Shown here: positions 46,688 through 55,657 of the stretch, piece by piece
Layout: every line of letters starts with the position of its first letter
How positions within the stretch are numbered: position 1 is the stretch's first letter
Assembly: GCA_023150805.1 (NCBI GenBank)
Contig: JAKLKF010000020.1
Span: forward strand, 16,973 to 80,972
Direction: 5' to 3'
Length of the DNA stretch: 64,000 nt
Source of the DNA: Myxococcota bacterium
GTDB lineage: Bacteria; Myxococcota_A; UBA796; UBA2385
Notes under the pieces: model-generated
The model's database searches: none
Told to the model about the DNA's origin: nothing
The model's input: the letters and a program-made list of their open reading frames with translations, nothing else
Made by a program: the position numbers and the translations under genes

Positions 46688-47257
46688 ATGTCCGCACCCA
46701 AGCTCCTCCTGACCCTCTCCGTCCTCTCCGCGCTCGCGCTCGCCTGTGGCTCCAGCGACGAGCCCGCGTCGGACGGCGGCGGCACCACGACCACCACCAC
46801 CCCCGCCGCCACCTCCCTGCCCGGCGCCGGCACCCAGGCCGACCCCTACCAGGCCACCTGCAACCACAACGGCAAGGAGCTGGTGGGAGACGTCGGCGCC
46901 TCCTTCTTCGTCAAGTGCCCGGCCGACTGCACCACCGGCTCGGTCTGGGGCACGGGGCCCTACACCCGCGACTCCCGCCTGTGCACCGCCGCCATCCACG
47001 GCGGCGCCATCCCGGTGGGCGGCGGCGTCTTCAAGGCCAGCATCGCCGCCGGGCAGTCCGCCTACGAGGGCAGCGAGGCGAACGGCGTGAAGTCCAGCTC
47101 CTGGGGGTCCTACGACACCAGCCTGGCGGTCGCGGCCGCCGGCGGCGGCGCCAAGCCCAAGCCCAAGGCCGAGGAGCCGGCCGAGCGGCCCGAGCCCAAG
47201 CCCGGCGCCGGCGAGGCGCGGCCCGGCGGTCCCCGCAAGCTCAACCGGCCGCAGTAG
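46688..47257 (+). CDS. LCCL-domain lipoprotein
   Basis: The 189-residue protein has a lipobox (L-A-L-A-C-G), a Gly/Thr linker, and an LCCL domain at about 60-140: G-S-V-W-G-T-G-P-Y-T-x-D-S-x-L-C-x-A-A-I-H-G-G near the centre, followed by Y-E-G-S-x-x-N-G-V. The four Cys (about 57, 77, 81 and 99) fit the disulfide pattern of the fold. A Lys/Pro/Glu-rich tail ends the protein. LCCL domains are best known from animal cochlin and from parasites. ATG 46688 has GGAG; its last 17 bases overlap the end of the convergent oxidoreductase gene. Confidence 0.92.
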   Translation: MSAPKLLLTLSVLSALALACGSSDEPASDGGGTTTTTTPAATSLPGAGTQADPYQATCNHNGKELVGDVGASFFVKCPADCTTGSVWGTGPYTRDSRLCTAAIHGGAIPVGGGVFKASIAAGQSAYEGSEANGVKSSSWGSYDTSLAVAAAGGGAKPKPKAEEPAERPEPKPGAGEARPGGPRKLNRPQ

Positions 47258-48782
47258 GCGCGGCGCCCGCCCCGGGCGGCTGGAGCGGCTGGACCCGGCC
47301 GCCCAGCCGCTCGGCCAGCCTCGCCGAGAGGACGCGCGCCACCGTCATCACGCTGATCTGCGGGTTCCGACCGACGTTGCTGGGCAGTGCCGACGCGTCG
47401 ATGCAGGAGATCCCCGGCTGCTCCAGCAGCTCGCCGGCCTCGTCGGTGGCGCGCCCGACCGAGCAGGTCGCCTGCGGGTGGCTGGCGTAGGAGATCAGCC
47501 GCTGCGGATCCAGGTCCTGGGGCGTCATCGCCTCGACCTCGGCCATGCTGCGCGCGACCGTGCCGCCGTGCAGCACCAGGCCCACCCACTCGGCGTCGGC
47601 CCCCTCGAACCACAGGCGGGCGCCGCGCTGCAGCACCCGGCAGATCCGCCGCAGGTCGGCCTGGCCGAGTTCGTAGCGGATGCGGGCCACGCCGTTGAGG
47701 GAGCCGCGCACCCGCCCGCGGCTCTCGTCCCGGATCAGGCCGCCGGTGTTGGCGATGTGGGCGCCGCGCGCCAGCATCTCCTTCATCTCCATGCCGCGGA
47801 AGGGCAGGTTGCCCAGCATGGCCGCCAGGGTCGGGTTGGTCTCGAAGATCATGCGGTCGTCGACGAACTCGTCCACCACGTGGCCCTGGGTGGCGCCCGG
47901 GGCGAAGACGCGGCCCTCGGGCAACAGGCCCAGCACGCTGTGCACCGGCTGCAGGCACAGGCCACGACCGACCTCGCCGTCGGGGTCGACCAGCCCCGCG
48001 TCGTGCAGCAGCCGCGGCGTGCCGATGGCCCCCGCGCTGAGCACGACGTGGTCGGCCTGCACCGAGAAGCGGCCCCGCGGCTGGCCGCGATCGTCCACCA
48101 GCGAGCCCCAGGCCCGGCCGACCGCCAGGCCCTCGGTGCGGCAGCCGGCCAGGATCCGGGCCCCCGCCGCCGCCGCCCGGGGCAGGATCTCCCGGTCCAC
48201 GCTGGCCTTGCCGCCGTGCGGGCAGACCAGGTGGCAGCGCCCGCAGCCGCTGCAGTCCGGCGCGTTGCGGCGGGCGTTGAAGCCCGACCAGCCCAGCCGC
48301 CGGGCCGCGGCCTGCTGGGCGCGGTCGTTGCCGGACAGCAGGTGGTCGGGCGTGGGCGCCACGTGCAGCAGCGCCTCGACCTGGGCCTGGGCCTGGTAGT
48401 AGGCCTCCTCGTCGGCGAAGACCCCGCCGGGCGAGACGGCGCCGCTGGCCTCGTTCCACTCCCGCAGCGTGTCTCGCGGGGTCTGGAAGCACAGGGCCGA
48501 GTTGACCAGGGTCGAGCCGCCCAGGCCCCGGCCGCCGACCACCGGCATGGGCGGCGCGCTGCCCATCGAGGTGCGGAAGCTGCCCTCGGCATACAGCCGG
48601 AGCATCGCCTCCTGCAGGGAGGTGGGCTTGGGGGTCGGGTGGAAGCCCTCCTCGAGGACCAGCACGTCCAGCCCGGCCTCGGCCAGGGTGAGCGCCACGA
48701 AGGCCCCCGCCGCGCCGGCACCGACCACCACCACGCGGGCCCGCTCCTCGACCTCGCCCTGGGGCTCCGACCACCAGCTCAC
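47241..48782 (-). CDS. GMC-family FAD oxidoreductase with 4-Cys motif
   Basis: The 513-residue flavoprotein opens with V-V-V-V-G-A-G-A-A-G-A near residue 15 (FAD), and contains G-G-x-G-L-G-G-S-T-L-V-N near 79, the GMC second motif S-A-G-A-I-G-T-P-R-L-L near 244, and a C-terminal catalytic region with S-Y-A-S-H-P-Q-A near 445 and P-S-N-V-G-R-N-P near 485. An additional C-S-G-C-G-R-C-H-L-V-C-P-H-G near 165 looks like a 4Fe-4S ferredoxin motif. It is likely an alcohol or cholesterol-type dehydrogenase passing electrons to a partner, not to oxygen. The GTG 48782 start overlaps the upstream subunit's stop by four bases. Confidence 0.92.
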   Translation of the reverse strand: MSWWSEPQGEVEERARVVVVGAGAAGAFVALTLAEAGLDVLVLEEGFHPTPKPTSLQEAMLRLYAEGSFRTSMGSAPPMPVVGGRGLGGSTLVNSALCFQTPRDTLREWNEASGAVSPGGVFADEEAYYQAQAQVEALLHVAPTPDHLLSGNDRAQQAAARRLGWSGFNARRNAPDCSGCGRCHLVCPHGGKASVDREILPRAAAAGARILAGCRTEGLAVGRAWGSLVDDRGQPRGRFSVQADHVVLSAGAIGTPRLLHDAGLVDPDGEVGRGLCLQPVHSVLGLLPEGRVFAPGATQGHVVDEFVDDRMIFETNPTLAAMLGNLPFRGMEMKEMLARGAHIANTGGLIRDESRGRVRGSLNGVARIRYELGQADLRRICRVLQRGARLWFEGADAEWVGLVLHGGTVARSMAEVEAMTPQDLDPQRLISYASHPQATCSVGRATDEAGELLEQPGISCIDASALPSNVGRNPQISVMTVARVLSARLAERLGGRVQPLQPPGAGAAPTAAG

Positions 48783-49297
48783 GCCGTCCTCCCACACAGC
48801 AGCGGGATGCCCATCGCGAGCTGCACGTCGGTGCGCTCCAGGTAGCTGGTGTTCCAGAACATCCGCAGCGCGGTCATGAGCTGGCAGCGCACGACGTCGG
48901 ACGCCTCGAACCACTCGTCGAGCACCCGCTGCTGCTCGGCGGCCGGCAGCGCGGTCAGCCGGTCCTGGCCCAGCCGATCCAGCGCCGTGCCGTGCTCGAA
49001 GAGCAGGGGCACCGCCAGCATCAGCATCCGGTGGTGCTCGGGCAGGTCGGCCAGGAAGGCGTCGATCGCCTGCAGGGTCACCAGGTCGCCGCCCGACCCG
49101 GGCAGGGGGCCGCCCGGCGGCAGCAGCCAGTCGCCCAGCACGCGCAGGATGGCGCCGGTCTTGTCGCCCAGGGCGCGCGGCGCGAAGGCCAGCGGCGGGT
49201 AGGCGCCCAGGTGGCCGACGCCGTGCCAGGCCGCGACCAGCGCCGCGGTCGTCGCGGCGCCGAAGAGGAGGACCTGGCGGCGGGAGGGGGGATGCAC
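48779..49297 (-). CDS. Tat-type small subunit of the GMC dehydrogenase
   Basis: The 172-residue protein begins S-R-R-Q-V-L-L-F-G-A-A, a twin-arginine-like signal, then D-W-L-L-P-P-G-G-P and a largely helical body ending I-P-L-L-C-G. It resembles the gluconate 2-dehydrogenase subunit 3 type proteins that accompany GMC dehydrogenases and carry them through Tat export. Coupled by GTGA to the dehydrogenase. GTG 49297 lies six bases after TAGGGT with no ribosome site. Assignment rests on size, signal and position. Confidence 0.8.
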   Translation of the reverse strand: MHPPSRRQVLLFGAATTAALVAAWHGVGHLGAYPPLAFAPRALGDKTGAILRVLGDWLLPPGGPLPGSGGDLVTLQAIDAFLADLPEHHRMLMLAVPLLFEHGTALDRLGQDRLTALPAAEQQRVLDEWFEASDVVRCQLMTALRMFWNTSYLERTDVQLAMGIPLLCGRTA

Positions 49298-49303
49298 GGG
49301 GCC

Positions 49304-49309
49304 ACCCTA
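49304..49309 (-). promoter_or_regulatory. TAGGGT -10 candidate, leaderless spacing
   Basis: On the minus strand TAGGGT ends six bases before GTG 49297. Confidence 0.4.
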
Positions 49310-49399
49310 CACGTGTCAGCGAAGGCCCGCGTCGGAAATGCGCCCCCCCCTTGTCCACCCGGCCCCGGCGAGCAGCTTGCGGCCACCCCCGGAGGCCCC

Positions 49400-50107
49400 G
49401 TGCCCACCCTCTTCGTCGCCGGCGCCACCGGCTACACCGGCCAGGCCCTGGTCCGGCTCGCCCGCGCGCAGGGCCACACCGTCGTCGCGCACGTGCGCCC
49501 GGGCTCCCGGGACGAGCAGGCGCACGCCGCGCGCTTCGAGGCCCTGGGCGCCCGGGTCGACCACAGCCCCTGGCAGCCCGAGGCCATGTCCCAGGCGCTC
49601 GCCGCCTGCGCGCCGGACGTGGTCTTCGCCCTGCTGGGGACCACCCGCGCCCGGGGCAAGGCGGCCGCCGGACGCGGCGGACCACCCGAGACCTACGAGA
49701 CGGTCGATCGCGACCTCACCCTGCTCCTGCTGCGCGCCGCCCTGGGATTGCCGAGGCCGCCCCGCTTCGTCTACCTGTCGAGCCTGGGCGCGCAGGCGCC
49801 GCGCGGCAACGCCTACCTGCGGGCCCGCTTCGAGGTCGAGGCGGCCCTGCGGGGCGCCGACCTGCCGTGGACCATCGCCCGCCCCAGCTTCATCACCGGC
49901 GCCGACCGGCCCGAGGATCGCCCCGGCGAGCGCATCGGCGCCCAGGTCAGCGACCTGGCCCTGGGCGCCCTGGCGGCCCTCGGCGCCCGCAGCCTGCGCG
50001 ACCGCTACGGCGCCATGGACGCCGACACCCTGGCCCGCGGCCTGCTGCGCGCCGCCCTGGATCCCGCGGCCGCCGGGGCCGTGCTCGAGGCCGCCGACCT
50101 GCGCTGA
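49400..50107 (+). CDS. NAD(P)-binding Rossmann protein (atypical SDR, NmrA/HTATIP2-like)
   Basis: The 235-residue protein has the nucleotide-binding G-A-T-G-Y-T-G near residue 8, a V-F-A-L-L-G-T strand near 77, Y-L-S-S-L-G-A near 132 and A-R-P-S-F-I-T-G near 166. The catalytic Tyr-Lys pair of classical SDRs is absent; Y-L-R-A-R-F-E-V-E in its place suits the atypical SDR5/HTATIP2 group. Possible roles are quinone/NAD(P)H sensing or reductase. GTG 49400 has GGAGG four bases before. Confidence 0.88.
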   Translation: MPTLFVAGATGYTGQALVRLARAQGHTVVAHVRPGSRDEQAHAARFEALGARVDHSPWQPEAMSQALAACAPDVVFALLGTTRARGKAAAGRGGPPETYETVDRDLTLLLLRAALGLPRPPRFVYLSSLGAQAPRGNAYLRARFEVEAALRGADLPWTIARPSFITGADRPEDRPGERIGAQVSDLALGALAALGARSLRDRYGAMDADTLARGLLRAALDPAAAGAVLEAADLR

Positions 50108-50116
50108 CCCCGCCCC

Positions 50117-50797
50117 TCAACCCCCCGGCGCCGCCGGTTCGGGCGGCCCCTGCAGCCCCAGGTCGGACAGCGCCGCCCGCACCGCCGCCATGAAGGCATC
50201 GCCCGGGTCGGCCTTGGCGCTGCGGTAGCCCGGGTCGCGCTCCTCGAAGTAGGGGTGGCCGCGCAGCCGCTCCGCCTCGAAGTGGCCGACCAGGTGGGTC
50301 AGCGGGTGCCGCGCCGCCAGGTCGCGCACCAAGGTGGCGTTGGCCTGCACCTGCGCCTCCGTCAGGGGCCAGCGCTCCCCGCCGCCCACGTTCTCGATGC
50401 CGATCGCCAGGTGGTTCAGCCCGATGACGTGGCGCAGCACCACCTCGTCCGGGAACAGCCGCCAGATCGTGCCGTCCCGGTCCACCAGGTAGTGGGCGCC
50501 GACGTTGAGCGCGCCGGCCGCCTGCAGCTCCGGCCGACCGCCCAGCCGCGCGGGGGCGAAGGTGTTCCAGGCGCTCGCGGCGGTGGAGCCCGCGGTCCAG
50601 TGCAGCACCACGACCCGCGGGGTCATGCGGGTGTCGACCTCGGCGTCGCCGGTCAGCGCGGCGGTGCGGTGCCTCGACAGGTAGTCGACGGTCAGCGCTC
50701 GCCGCTGCTCGTCCCATGGCAGCGGGCGCTCGTGGATCTCCAGCCCCTGAGCGCGCGCGCCGGCCAGCAGCAGGAGCGCGAGGAGCGCCCGGATCAC
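50117..50797 (-). CDS. Exported N-acetylmuramoyl-L-alanine amidase (Amidase_2)
   Basis: The 226-residue protein has a signal peptide (about 1-17, A-L-L-A-L-L-L-L-A-G-A-R-A). The amidase core follows: V-V-V-L-H-W-T-A-G with the first zinc His near 65, G-A-H-Y-L-V-D-R-D-G-T-I near 98, R-H-V-I-G-L-N-H-L-A-I-G-I-E-N-V-G near 122 for the second His and catalytic Glu, and a late K-A-D-P-G-D-A-F. It cleaves the amide between muramic acid and the peptide stem of peptidoglycan. GTG 50797 overlaps the stop of DUF2237 by GTGA. Confidence 0.92.
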   Translation of the reverse strand: MIRALLALLLLAGARAQGLEIHERPLPWDEQRRALTVDYLSRHRTAALTGDAEVDTRMTPRVVVLHWTAGSTAASAWNTFAPARLGGRPELQAAGALNVGAHYLVDRDGTIWRLFPDEVVLRHVIGLNHLAIGIENVGGGERWPLTEAQVQANATLVRDLAARHPLTHLVGHFEAERLRGHPYFEERDPGYRSAKADPGDAFMAAVRAALSDLGLQGPPEPAAPGG

Positions 50798-51171
50798 GCC
50801 TCGGCCGCCACCAGCGCGTGCTGCAGGAGCGCATCGAGCGGGATGACCTCCAGCGCTGCCTGGTGGGTGCTCTCCAGGACGACCGGGCAGGCCTTGCCCG
50901 CCTTCCACGCGTCCAGCCAGCTCCGCGCCACCACGCACCACTGGTCGCCGGGCTTGAGCCCGGGGAAGCGGTGCGACGGCAAGGGCGTGACCAGGTCGTT
51001 GCCCCGCTGCCGCAGGTGCTCCAGGAACTCCGCCGTCACGCGCGCGCAGACGGTGTGGCTGCCCCGGTCGTTGTCGTCGGTGTTGCAGCAGCCGTCGCGG
51101 AGCCAGCCGGTCCTGGGATCGTGGCTGCAGGGCTGGAGCGGCTGCCCCAGGACGTTGAGCGAGCGGTGCAC
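50794..51171 (-). CDS. DUF2237 family protein
   Basis: The 125-residue protein matches the family throughout: N-V-L-G-x-P-L-x-P-C, G-W-L-R-D-G-C-C-N-T, G-S-H-T-V-C-A-R-V-T-A-E-F-L, G-N-D-L-V-T-P, F-P-G-L-K-P-G-D-Q-W-C, and V-V-L-E-S-T-H-x-A-A-L-E-V. Conserved Cys and His suggest metal or disulfide chemistry, but the function is unknown. Its stop overlaps the amidase start, and yebC ends 12 bases upstream. Confidence 0.93.
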   Translation of the reverse strand: MHRSLNVLGQPLQPCSHDPRTGWLRDGCCNTDDNDRGSHTVCARVTAEFLEHLRQRGNDLVTPLPSHRFPGLKPGDQWCVVARSWLDAWKAGKACPVVLESTHQAALEVIPLDALLQHALVAAEA

Positions 51172-51183
51172 GGCGCCCCCCCC

Positions 51184-51906
51184 TCAGGCCAGGTTGTGGA
51201 AGACGTGCTGGACGTCGTCGTCCTGCTCCAGGCGGTCGACCAGGGCCAGCACCTCGGTCGCCTGCTCCTCGCCCAGCTCCACCGTGTTGAGCGCGATGTA
51301 CTCGCTGCCCGTCGACTTGGGCTCCAGGCCCTTCTGCTCCAGCCCACGCTGCAGCTCGCCGAAGTCCGAGAACTCGCACCGCAGCACCAGCACCGGGTTG
51401 CCCTCGTCGTCCTCGCTCTCGCCCATCTCCTGCAGGCCGTAGTCGATCATCTCCAGCTCCAGCTCGTCGGCGTCCACCCCCTCCGGATCCAGCCGGAACA
51501 CGCCCATGCGCTTGAAGGTGAAGGCGACGCTGCCGCTGTTGCCCATGTTGCCGCCGCCCTTCTTGAAGTGCATGCGGACGTTGGCCACGGTGCGCACCGG
51601 GTTGTCCGTCGCCGTCGTCACCAGGACCGCCACGCCGTGGGGCGCGTAGCCCTCGTAGACGATCTCCTGGTAGTCGGTCGCGTCGCCGCCCGCGGCGCGC
51701 TTGATGGCGTTCTCGACCTTGTCCTTGGGCATGTTCACGGCGCGCGCGTTCTGGATCGCCCGCCGCAGGGCCGGGTTGTTGTCGGGGTTCTCGCCGCCCT
51801 GCTTCACCGCGATGGCGATCTCCTTGCCGACGCGGGTGAAGGCCTTGGCCATGCGGTCCCACCGCTTGAACATGGTGGCCTTGCGAGTCTCGAAGATGCG
51901 TCCCAT
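51184..51906 (-). CDS. yebC: YebC/PmpR/TACO1 family protein
   Basis: The 240-residue protein shows the YebC signature: K-x-x-x-F-x-R/K-x-x-K-E-I-x-x-A-V-K near the start, N-P-x-L-R-x-A-I-x-x-A-R-x-x-N-M-P-K-D, I-x-R-A-x-[15 protein letters not shown]-x-x-R-T, and F-K-K-G-G-G-x-M-G. The family acts as a transcription regulator or as a translation factor that relieves stalling at proline stretches. ATG 51906 has GGAG eight bases before it. Divergent from the ArsC-MobB gene. Confidence 0.95.
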   Translation of the reverse strand: MGRIFETRKATMFKRWDRMAKAFTRVGKEIAIAVKQGGENPDNNPALRRAIQNARAVNMPKDKVENAIKRAAGGDATDYQEIVYEGYAPHGVAVLVTTATDNPVRTVANVRMHFKKGGGNMGNSGSVAFTFKRMGVFRLDPEGVDADELELEMIDYGLQEMGESEDDEGNPVLVLRCEFSDFGELQRGLEQKGLEPKSTGSEYIALNTVELGEEQATEVLALVDRLEQDDDVQHVFHNLA

Positions 51907-52002
51907 GGGGCCTGCTCCTGATGGTCCGCCAGCTCGGCGGTGCGGCCGAGGTAGCATGGCGCGGCCCGGCAGGGCAGGTGGCATCGCCGCCATGGAGCTC
52001 CG

Positions 52003-52962
52003 ATGCCCCCGCTCAACCTGCTCTTCCTGTGCGTGGCCAACTCCGCCCGCAGCCAGCTGGCCGAGGCCCTGGCCCGCCACCTGCTCGGGCCCGCAGTCGT
52101 CGCCCGCTCCGCCGGCAGCCGGCCCGGCCGCGTGCATCCCCTGGCGCTGCGCGTGCTGGCCGAGGTCGGCGTCGACACGACCGGCCTGCGCAGCAAGCAC
52201 GTCGACGAGCTCGATCCCACCGGCGTCGACCTGGTGCTCACGCTCTGCGCGGAGGAGGAGTGCCCCCTGTTCCTGGGGCGCGCCGAGCGCCGCAGCTGGG
52301 CCCTGCCGGACCCCGCCGGCGCCGACGAGGGGGCCACGGAGCAGGAGCGCCTGCTGGCCTTTCGCGCCGCCCGCGACCAGGTCCACGCCCGCCTGCTGGC
52401 GCTGGCACGCGAGCGTGGCCTGCCCCTGGTGGGCACGCCCGACGCCGCCCACCCCCCGTCCGTCCCCACCGTCGCCGTCGTCGGCTGGAAGGACGCGGGC
52501 AAGACCACCCTGGTCGAGGGCCTGGTCCGCGCCCTGACGGCCCGCGGGCTGCGGGTGGGCACGGTCAAGGCCACGCACCACGACGTCGAGCCCGACGCGC
52601 CGGGCAAGGACTCCTGGCGCCACCGCCGCGCCGGCGCCGTGGAGACCCTGCTCGTCGGCCCCCGGCGCTGGGTGCTCACCCGCGAGGAGCCCCAGGACTG
52701 CGCGGCCGCCCTGGCCCGCATGAGCGGCGTGGACGTCGTGGTCGTCGAGGGCCTGCGCGGCGCCGCCCTGCCCAAGGTCGAGGTGGTCTCGCCCGGCAGC
52801 GCCCGCCCGCTGCTGGCCGGCAGCGACCCCCTGGTCTTCCTGCTCGCCGCCGACCCGCCGGCCGCCGCGCCCGGCGTGCCCGCGCTCCCGCGGGACGACG
52901 TCGACGGCATCGCCACGGCCGTGGTCCGCCACCTGGGCCTGCGCCTGCCCTCCGGGAGTTAG
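52003..52962 (+). CDS. ArsC-type arsenate reductase/LMW-PTP domain fused to MobB GTPase
   Basis: One uninterrupted 319-residue frame carries two domains. Residues 4-140 match thioredoxin-type ArsC: C10-V-A-N-S-A-R16-S as the P-loop, Cys82 and Cys87 in L-C-A-E-E-E-C-P as the redox pair, and L-P-D-P near 101 with the acid Asp103. Residues 155-319 match MobB, the GTPase that aids molybdenum cofactor guanylation: G-W-K-D-A-G-K-T-T (161-169), K-A-T-H-H-D near 189, and [12 protein letters not shown] near 200. I know of no established pairing of these two. The start ATG 52003 has GGAG five bases before it. A CBS-domain gene follows after 21 bases. Confidence 0.93.
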   Translation: MPPLNLLFLCVANSARSQLAEALARHLLGPAVVARSAGSRPGRVHPLALRVLAEVGVDTTGLRSKHVDELDPTGVDLVLTLCAEEECPLFLGRAERRSWALPDPAGADEGATEQERLLAFRAARDQVHARLLALARERGLPLVGTPDAAHPPSVPTVAVVGWKDAGKTTLVEGLVRALTARGLRVGTVKATHHDVEPDAPGKDSWRHRRAGAVETLLVGPRRWVLTREEPQDCAAALARMSGVDVVVVEGLRGAALPKVEVVSPGSARPLLAGSDPLVFLLAADPPAAAPGVPALPRDDVDGIATAVVRHLGLRLPSGS

Positions 52963-52965
52963 GCT
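52960..52965 (+). promoter_or_regulatory. TAGGCT -10 candidate overlapping a stop codon
   Basis: The stop TAG of the ArsC-MobB gene forms the first half of TAGGCT, ending 18 bases before ATG 52984. The CBS gene may therefore have its own promoter. Confidence 0.35.
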
Positions 52966-52983
52966 GTCCCGCACGAGGACCTG

Positions 52984-53415
52984 ATGCCCCAGCCCACCCT
53001 GCCCGTGCTGCCCCCCGTCTCCCGCTACATGGACACCGACGTCCACGTGCTCTCCGCCGGCATGGACATCCTCTCGGCGGTCGACTCGCTGATCGAGCAC
53101 CACGTCACCGGCGCCCCCGTCGTCGACGAGGTGGGCCGCCTGGTCGGCATCCTGACCGAGAAGGACTGCCTGCGCCTGCTCACCCAGGGCGACATCGCGG
53201 CCGACAACCCCGGCGGGACCGTCGGCGACTACATGACCCGCAAGGTCGTGACCGTGACGCCCGAGGTCAACATCTACCACGCTGCCGGCCTGTTCCTGGC
53301 CCACAGCTTCCGCCGCCTGATCGTCGTCAAGGACGGCCGCCTGGTCGGGGCGATCACCCGCTTCGACATCCTGCGCGCCGTCTCCGAGAACCACAAGCTG
53401 GTGCTGGCCGGCTGA
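52984..53415 (+). CDS. Two-CBS-domain protein
   Basis: The 143-residue cytoplasmic protein consists of two CBS motifs. The first is [11 protein letters not shown], then [19 protein letters not shown]; the second is [10 protein letters not shown], then [25 protein letters not shown] pairs bind adenosine nucleotides and regulate other proteins. ATG 52984 has GAGG five bases before. The next gene starts six bases after the stop, so the CBS protein may be coexpressed with a peptidase. Confidence 0.95.
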   Translation: MPQPTLPVLPPVSRYMDTDVHVLSAGMDILSAVDSLIEHHVTGAPVVDEVGRLVGILTEKDCLRLLTQGDIAADNPGGTVGDYMTRKVVTVTPEVNIYHAAGLFLAHSFRRLIVVKDGRLVGAITRFDILRAVSENHKLVLAG

Positions 53416-53420
53416 CCGCC

Positions 53421-54683
53421 ATGCCCCTCGCCGCCCTCCTCTCGCTGCTCCTGGCCTGCGCGCCGGCGCCCGACGGACCGGCGCCGGGCCCCGACGCCGA
53501 CGACGGAGAGGGTGACGACACCGGCACGGCAGGTAGCGACGGCGGCGCGGAGACCCCGCGCCCCACCTGGACCGTCCTGGTCTACATGGCCGCCGACAAC
53601 GACCTCGAGGGCTACGTCCTGCACGACCTGCAGGAGCTCGAGAGCGGCGGCGACGGCGACGACGTGCGCGTGCTGGTCCAGGTGGACCGCGCCCACGGCT
53701 ACGACGACGGCGACGGCGACTGGACGGGCACCCGCCGCTACGAGATCCGTGGCGACGACGACCTGCAGGTCATCTCCTCGACCATGGTCGAGGACCTGGG
53801 CGAGCTGGACATGGGCGACCCGGCCACGCTCTCCGACTTCCTGGCCTGGGGCATGGCGCGCGCCCCCGCCGACCACGTCGCCCTCTTCCTGTGGAACCAC
53901 GGCGACGGCTGGATGGCCGTGCCCCCGCCGCCGCCCACCATCGCCAGCGACGACCAGGCCGGCAGCAGCCTGTCCATCGCCGAGGGCGAGCTGACCGCCG
54001 GCCTCGACGCCCACGTCGCCGCCCGCGGCCCCATCGACCTGCTGGGCTTCGACGCCTGCTACATGGGCAGCTTCGAGGTGGCCCACGCCGTGCGGCAGCA
54101 CGCCCGCGTCATGCTCGCCAGCGAGGCGTGGGTCGGCCACAACGGCGTGATGTACGGCCCGCTGCTCTCGGCCCTGCGCGACGACCCCGCCGCCGACCTG
54201 CACGCGCTGGCCGCCGACGCCGCCCGCCGCTCGGTCGAGGACGGCAACGAGCTGACGTTTTCGGCCGTCGACCTCTCGCGCGTGGACGCCGTCGCCCAGG
54301 CCCTCGACGCGCTCGCCCAGGTCGGCCTCGCCCAGCCGGAGGGGCGCGACGCGCTCAACCAGGCCCGCCTGGCCGCCGAGGGGGCCGACCGCCAGTACCC
54401 GCGCTGGTACCTCGACCTCGGCAGCCTGGGGGACCAGGCCGACCCGATCCCCGGGGTGGCGGCCGGCGCGCTGCGCGAGGCCCTGGACCTCGCCGTCGTC
54501 GGCAACGCCGGCGACGAGACCTGGTCCTGGACCTCCGGCCTGTCGGTCATGGCCGACGTCCGGGACGCCCGGGGCCTGCGCCTGTACAGCGAGGGAGCGG
54601 GCGCCACCTGGTCGCAGGAGACCCGCTGGGACGACTTCCTCCTCGCCGTCCGCGACGCCCGACAGGACCAGTCCGCCCGCTAG
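53421..54683 (+). CDS. Clostripain-family (C11) peptidase lipoprotein
   Basis: The 420-residue protein has a short signal peptide with lipobox L-L-L-A-C (Cys13), an Asp/Gly/Pro linker, and then [12 protein letters not shown], the usual opening of C11 peptidases. The catalytic His is H160 (W-N-H-G-D-G-W) and the nucleophile C213 (G-F-D-A-C-Y-M-G-S). Cleavage after Arg is typical of the family. ATG 53421 follows the CBS gene by five bases. It should act outside the cell or in the periplasm, lipid-anchored. Confidence 0.95.
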   Translation: MPLAALLSLLLACAPAPDGPAPGPDADDGEGDDTGTAGSDGGAETPRPTWTVLVYMAADNDLEGYVLHDLQELESGGDGDDVRVLVQVDRAHGYDDGDGDWTGTRRYEIRGDDDLQVISSTMVEDLGELDMGDPATLSDFLAWGMARAPADHVALFLWNHGDGWMAVPPPPPTIASDDQAGSSLSIAEGELTAGLDAHVAARGPIDLLGFDACYMGSFEVAHAVRQHARVMLASEAWVGHNGVMYGPLLSALRDDPAADLHALAADAARRSVEDGNELTFSAVDLSRVDAVAQALDALAQVGLAQPEGRDALNQARLAAEGADRQYPRWYLDLGSLGDQADPIPGVAAGALREALDLAVVGNAGDETWSWTSGLSVMADVRDARGLRLYSEGAGATWSQETRWDDFLLAVRDARQDQSAR

Positions 54684-54699
54684 CCCCGCGCCCGGTCGG

Positions 54700-55482
54700 T
54701 CAGCCCGCGCGCGGCTCCTCCAGGGCCAGCACGGTGCCCTCGGCCAGCGGCTGCCACCCCTCGTCCGACAGGGGCACGCTGGCCAGCAGGCTGACGTGCT
54801 GGTCGGGGTGCGGGCTGCGGATCTCCATGCCCGCGAAGGGGTGGGTGGCCGGGTGGGGGCAGCTCCGGGTCAGGTGGTGCAGGCCCGGCGAGGCCATGCG
54901 CCCGTCGGGCTGGCGCCGCCGGTGGCTGTGGGCGAAGAGCACCTGGCCGTCGGAGTACAGGAAGTTGGCCGGCCCGTGCGCGGCCGCCTCGGCGGCGAAG
55001 GTGGCGAACACCTGCCGTCGGGCCGCGATCGACGGCGCCGGGTCCCGGTCGTACAGCCCGGCCAGCCGATCCAGCAGCACGCAGAAGGCCCGCTCCGAGT
55101 CGGTGTCTCCGTCGGGCTGGTAGCGGCCGGGGCCGCCACCGAAGCCGTGCAGATCTCCGTTGTGGGCGAAGACGTGGTCCCGCCCCGCGAGCTGGCGCAC
55201 GAAGGGCTGGGTGTTCCGCGTCGCGATCTCGCCCTGCGTCGCGTAGCGCACGTGGGCGATGAAGACGCGGCTCTCCAGGCCCGAGGCCAGCAGCGCGCGC
55301 ACCTTGTCGCTCGCCGCGGCGGCCACCGGCTCGCGGATCAGGAAGGCGCGCGTCCCGTCGTACCAGGCGATGCCCCACCCGTCGCGGTGGTGGTCGGTCA
55401 ACCCGCCGTGGCGGGCCAGCTCGCCGAAGGACAGGGACACGGTGGCCGGGTGGCGGGCCACCATGCCGAAGAGCTCACACAT
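54700..55482 (-). CDS. Class II glutamine amidotransferase (YafJ-type)
   Basis: The 260-residue protein begins M-C-E-L-F-G-M, so Cys2 becomes the N-terminal nucleophile. Ntn-hydrolase features are D-G-W-G-I-A-W-Y near 32, V-R-Y-A-T near 80 and F-A-H-N-G-D near 104, and D-T-D-S-E near 124. It hydrolyses glutamine and may act on an unknown acceptor; ergothioneine-type EgtC is a relative. The start is fixed by the catalytic Cys and by AGGAGG eight bases upstream. Divergent from the Fur-box DUF3501 gene, with 175 bases between. Confidence 0.93.
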   Translation of the reverse strand: MCELFGMVARHPATVSLSFGELARHGGLTDHHRDGWGIAWYDGTRAFLIREPVAAAASDKVRALLASGLESRVFIAHVRYATQGEIATRNTQPFVRQLAGRDHVFAHNGDLHGFGGGPGRYQPDGDTDSERAFCVLLDRLAGLYDRDPAPSIAARRQVFATFAAEAAAHGPANFLYSDGQVLFAHSHRRRQPDGRMASPGLHHLTRSCPHPATHPFAGMEIRSPHPDQHVSLLASVPLSDEGWQPLAEGTVLALEEPRAG

Positions 55483-55619
55483 GTCGAGGACCTCCTGCGC
55501 GGTTCGCAGGTGTGGACCGGCACCGCTTCCCCTCCCTGGAACCCGACGGCGCGCGCGCGGCAATCGGCCGCAGCTCGGCGGGACCGACCGGCGCGGGTCT
55601 CGGCGGGCCGCCGTTTCAT

Positions 55620-55638
55620 GATAATGATACTCGTTATC
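55620..55638. promoter_or_regulatory. Fur box
   Basis: GATAATGATACTCGTTATC matches 17 of 19 positions of the consensus Fur box GATAATGATAATCATTATC. The A/T-rich site stands out in a 73 % GC background. It is flanked by perfect ATGATAA/TTATCAT arms. It ends 19 bases before the ATG of the DUF3501 gene and lies 137 bases from the divergent glutamine amidotransferase start. Confidence 0.9.
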
Positions 55639-55657
55639 ATCCACAACCGGAGCCCCG

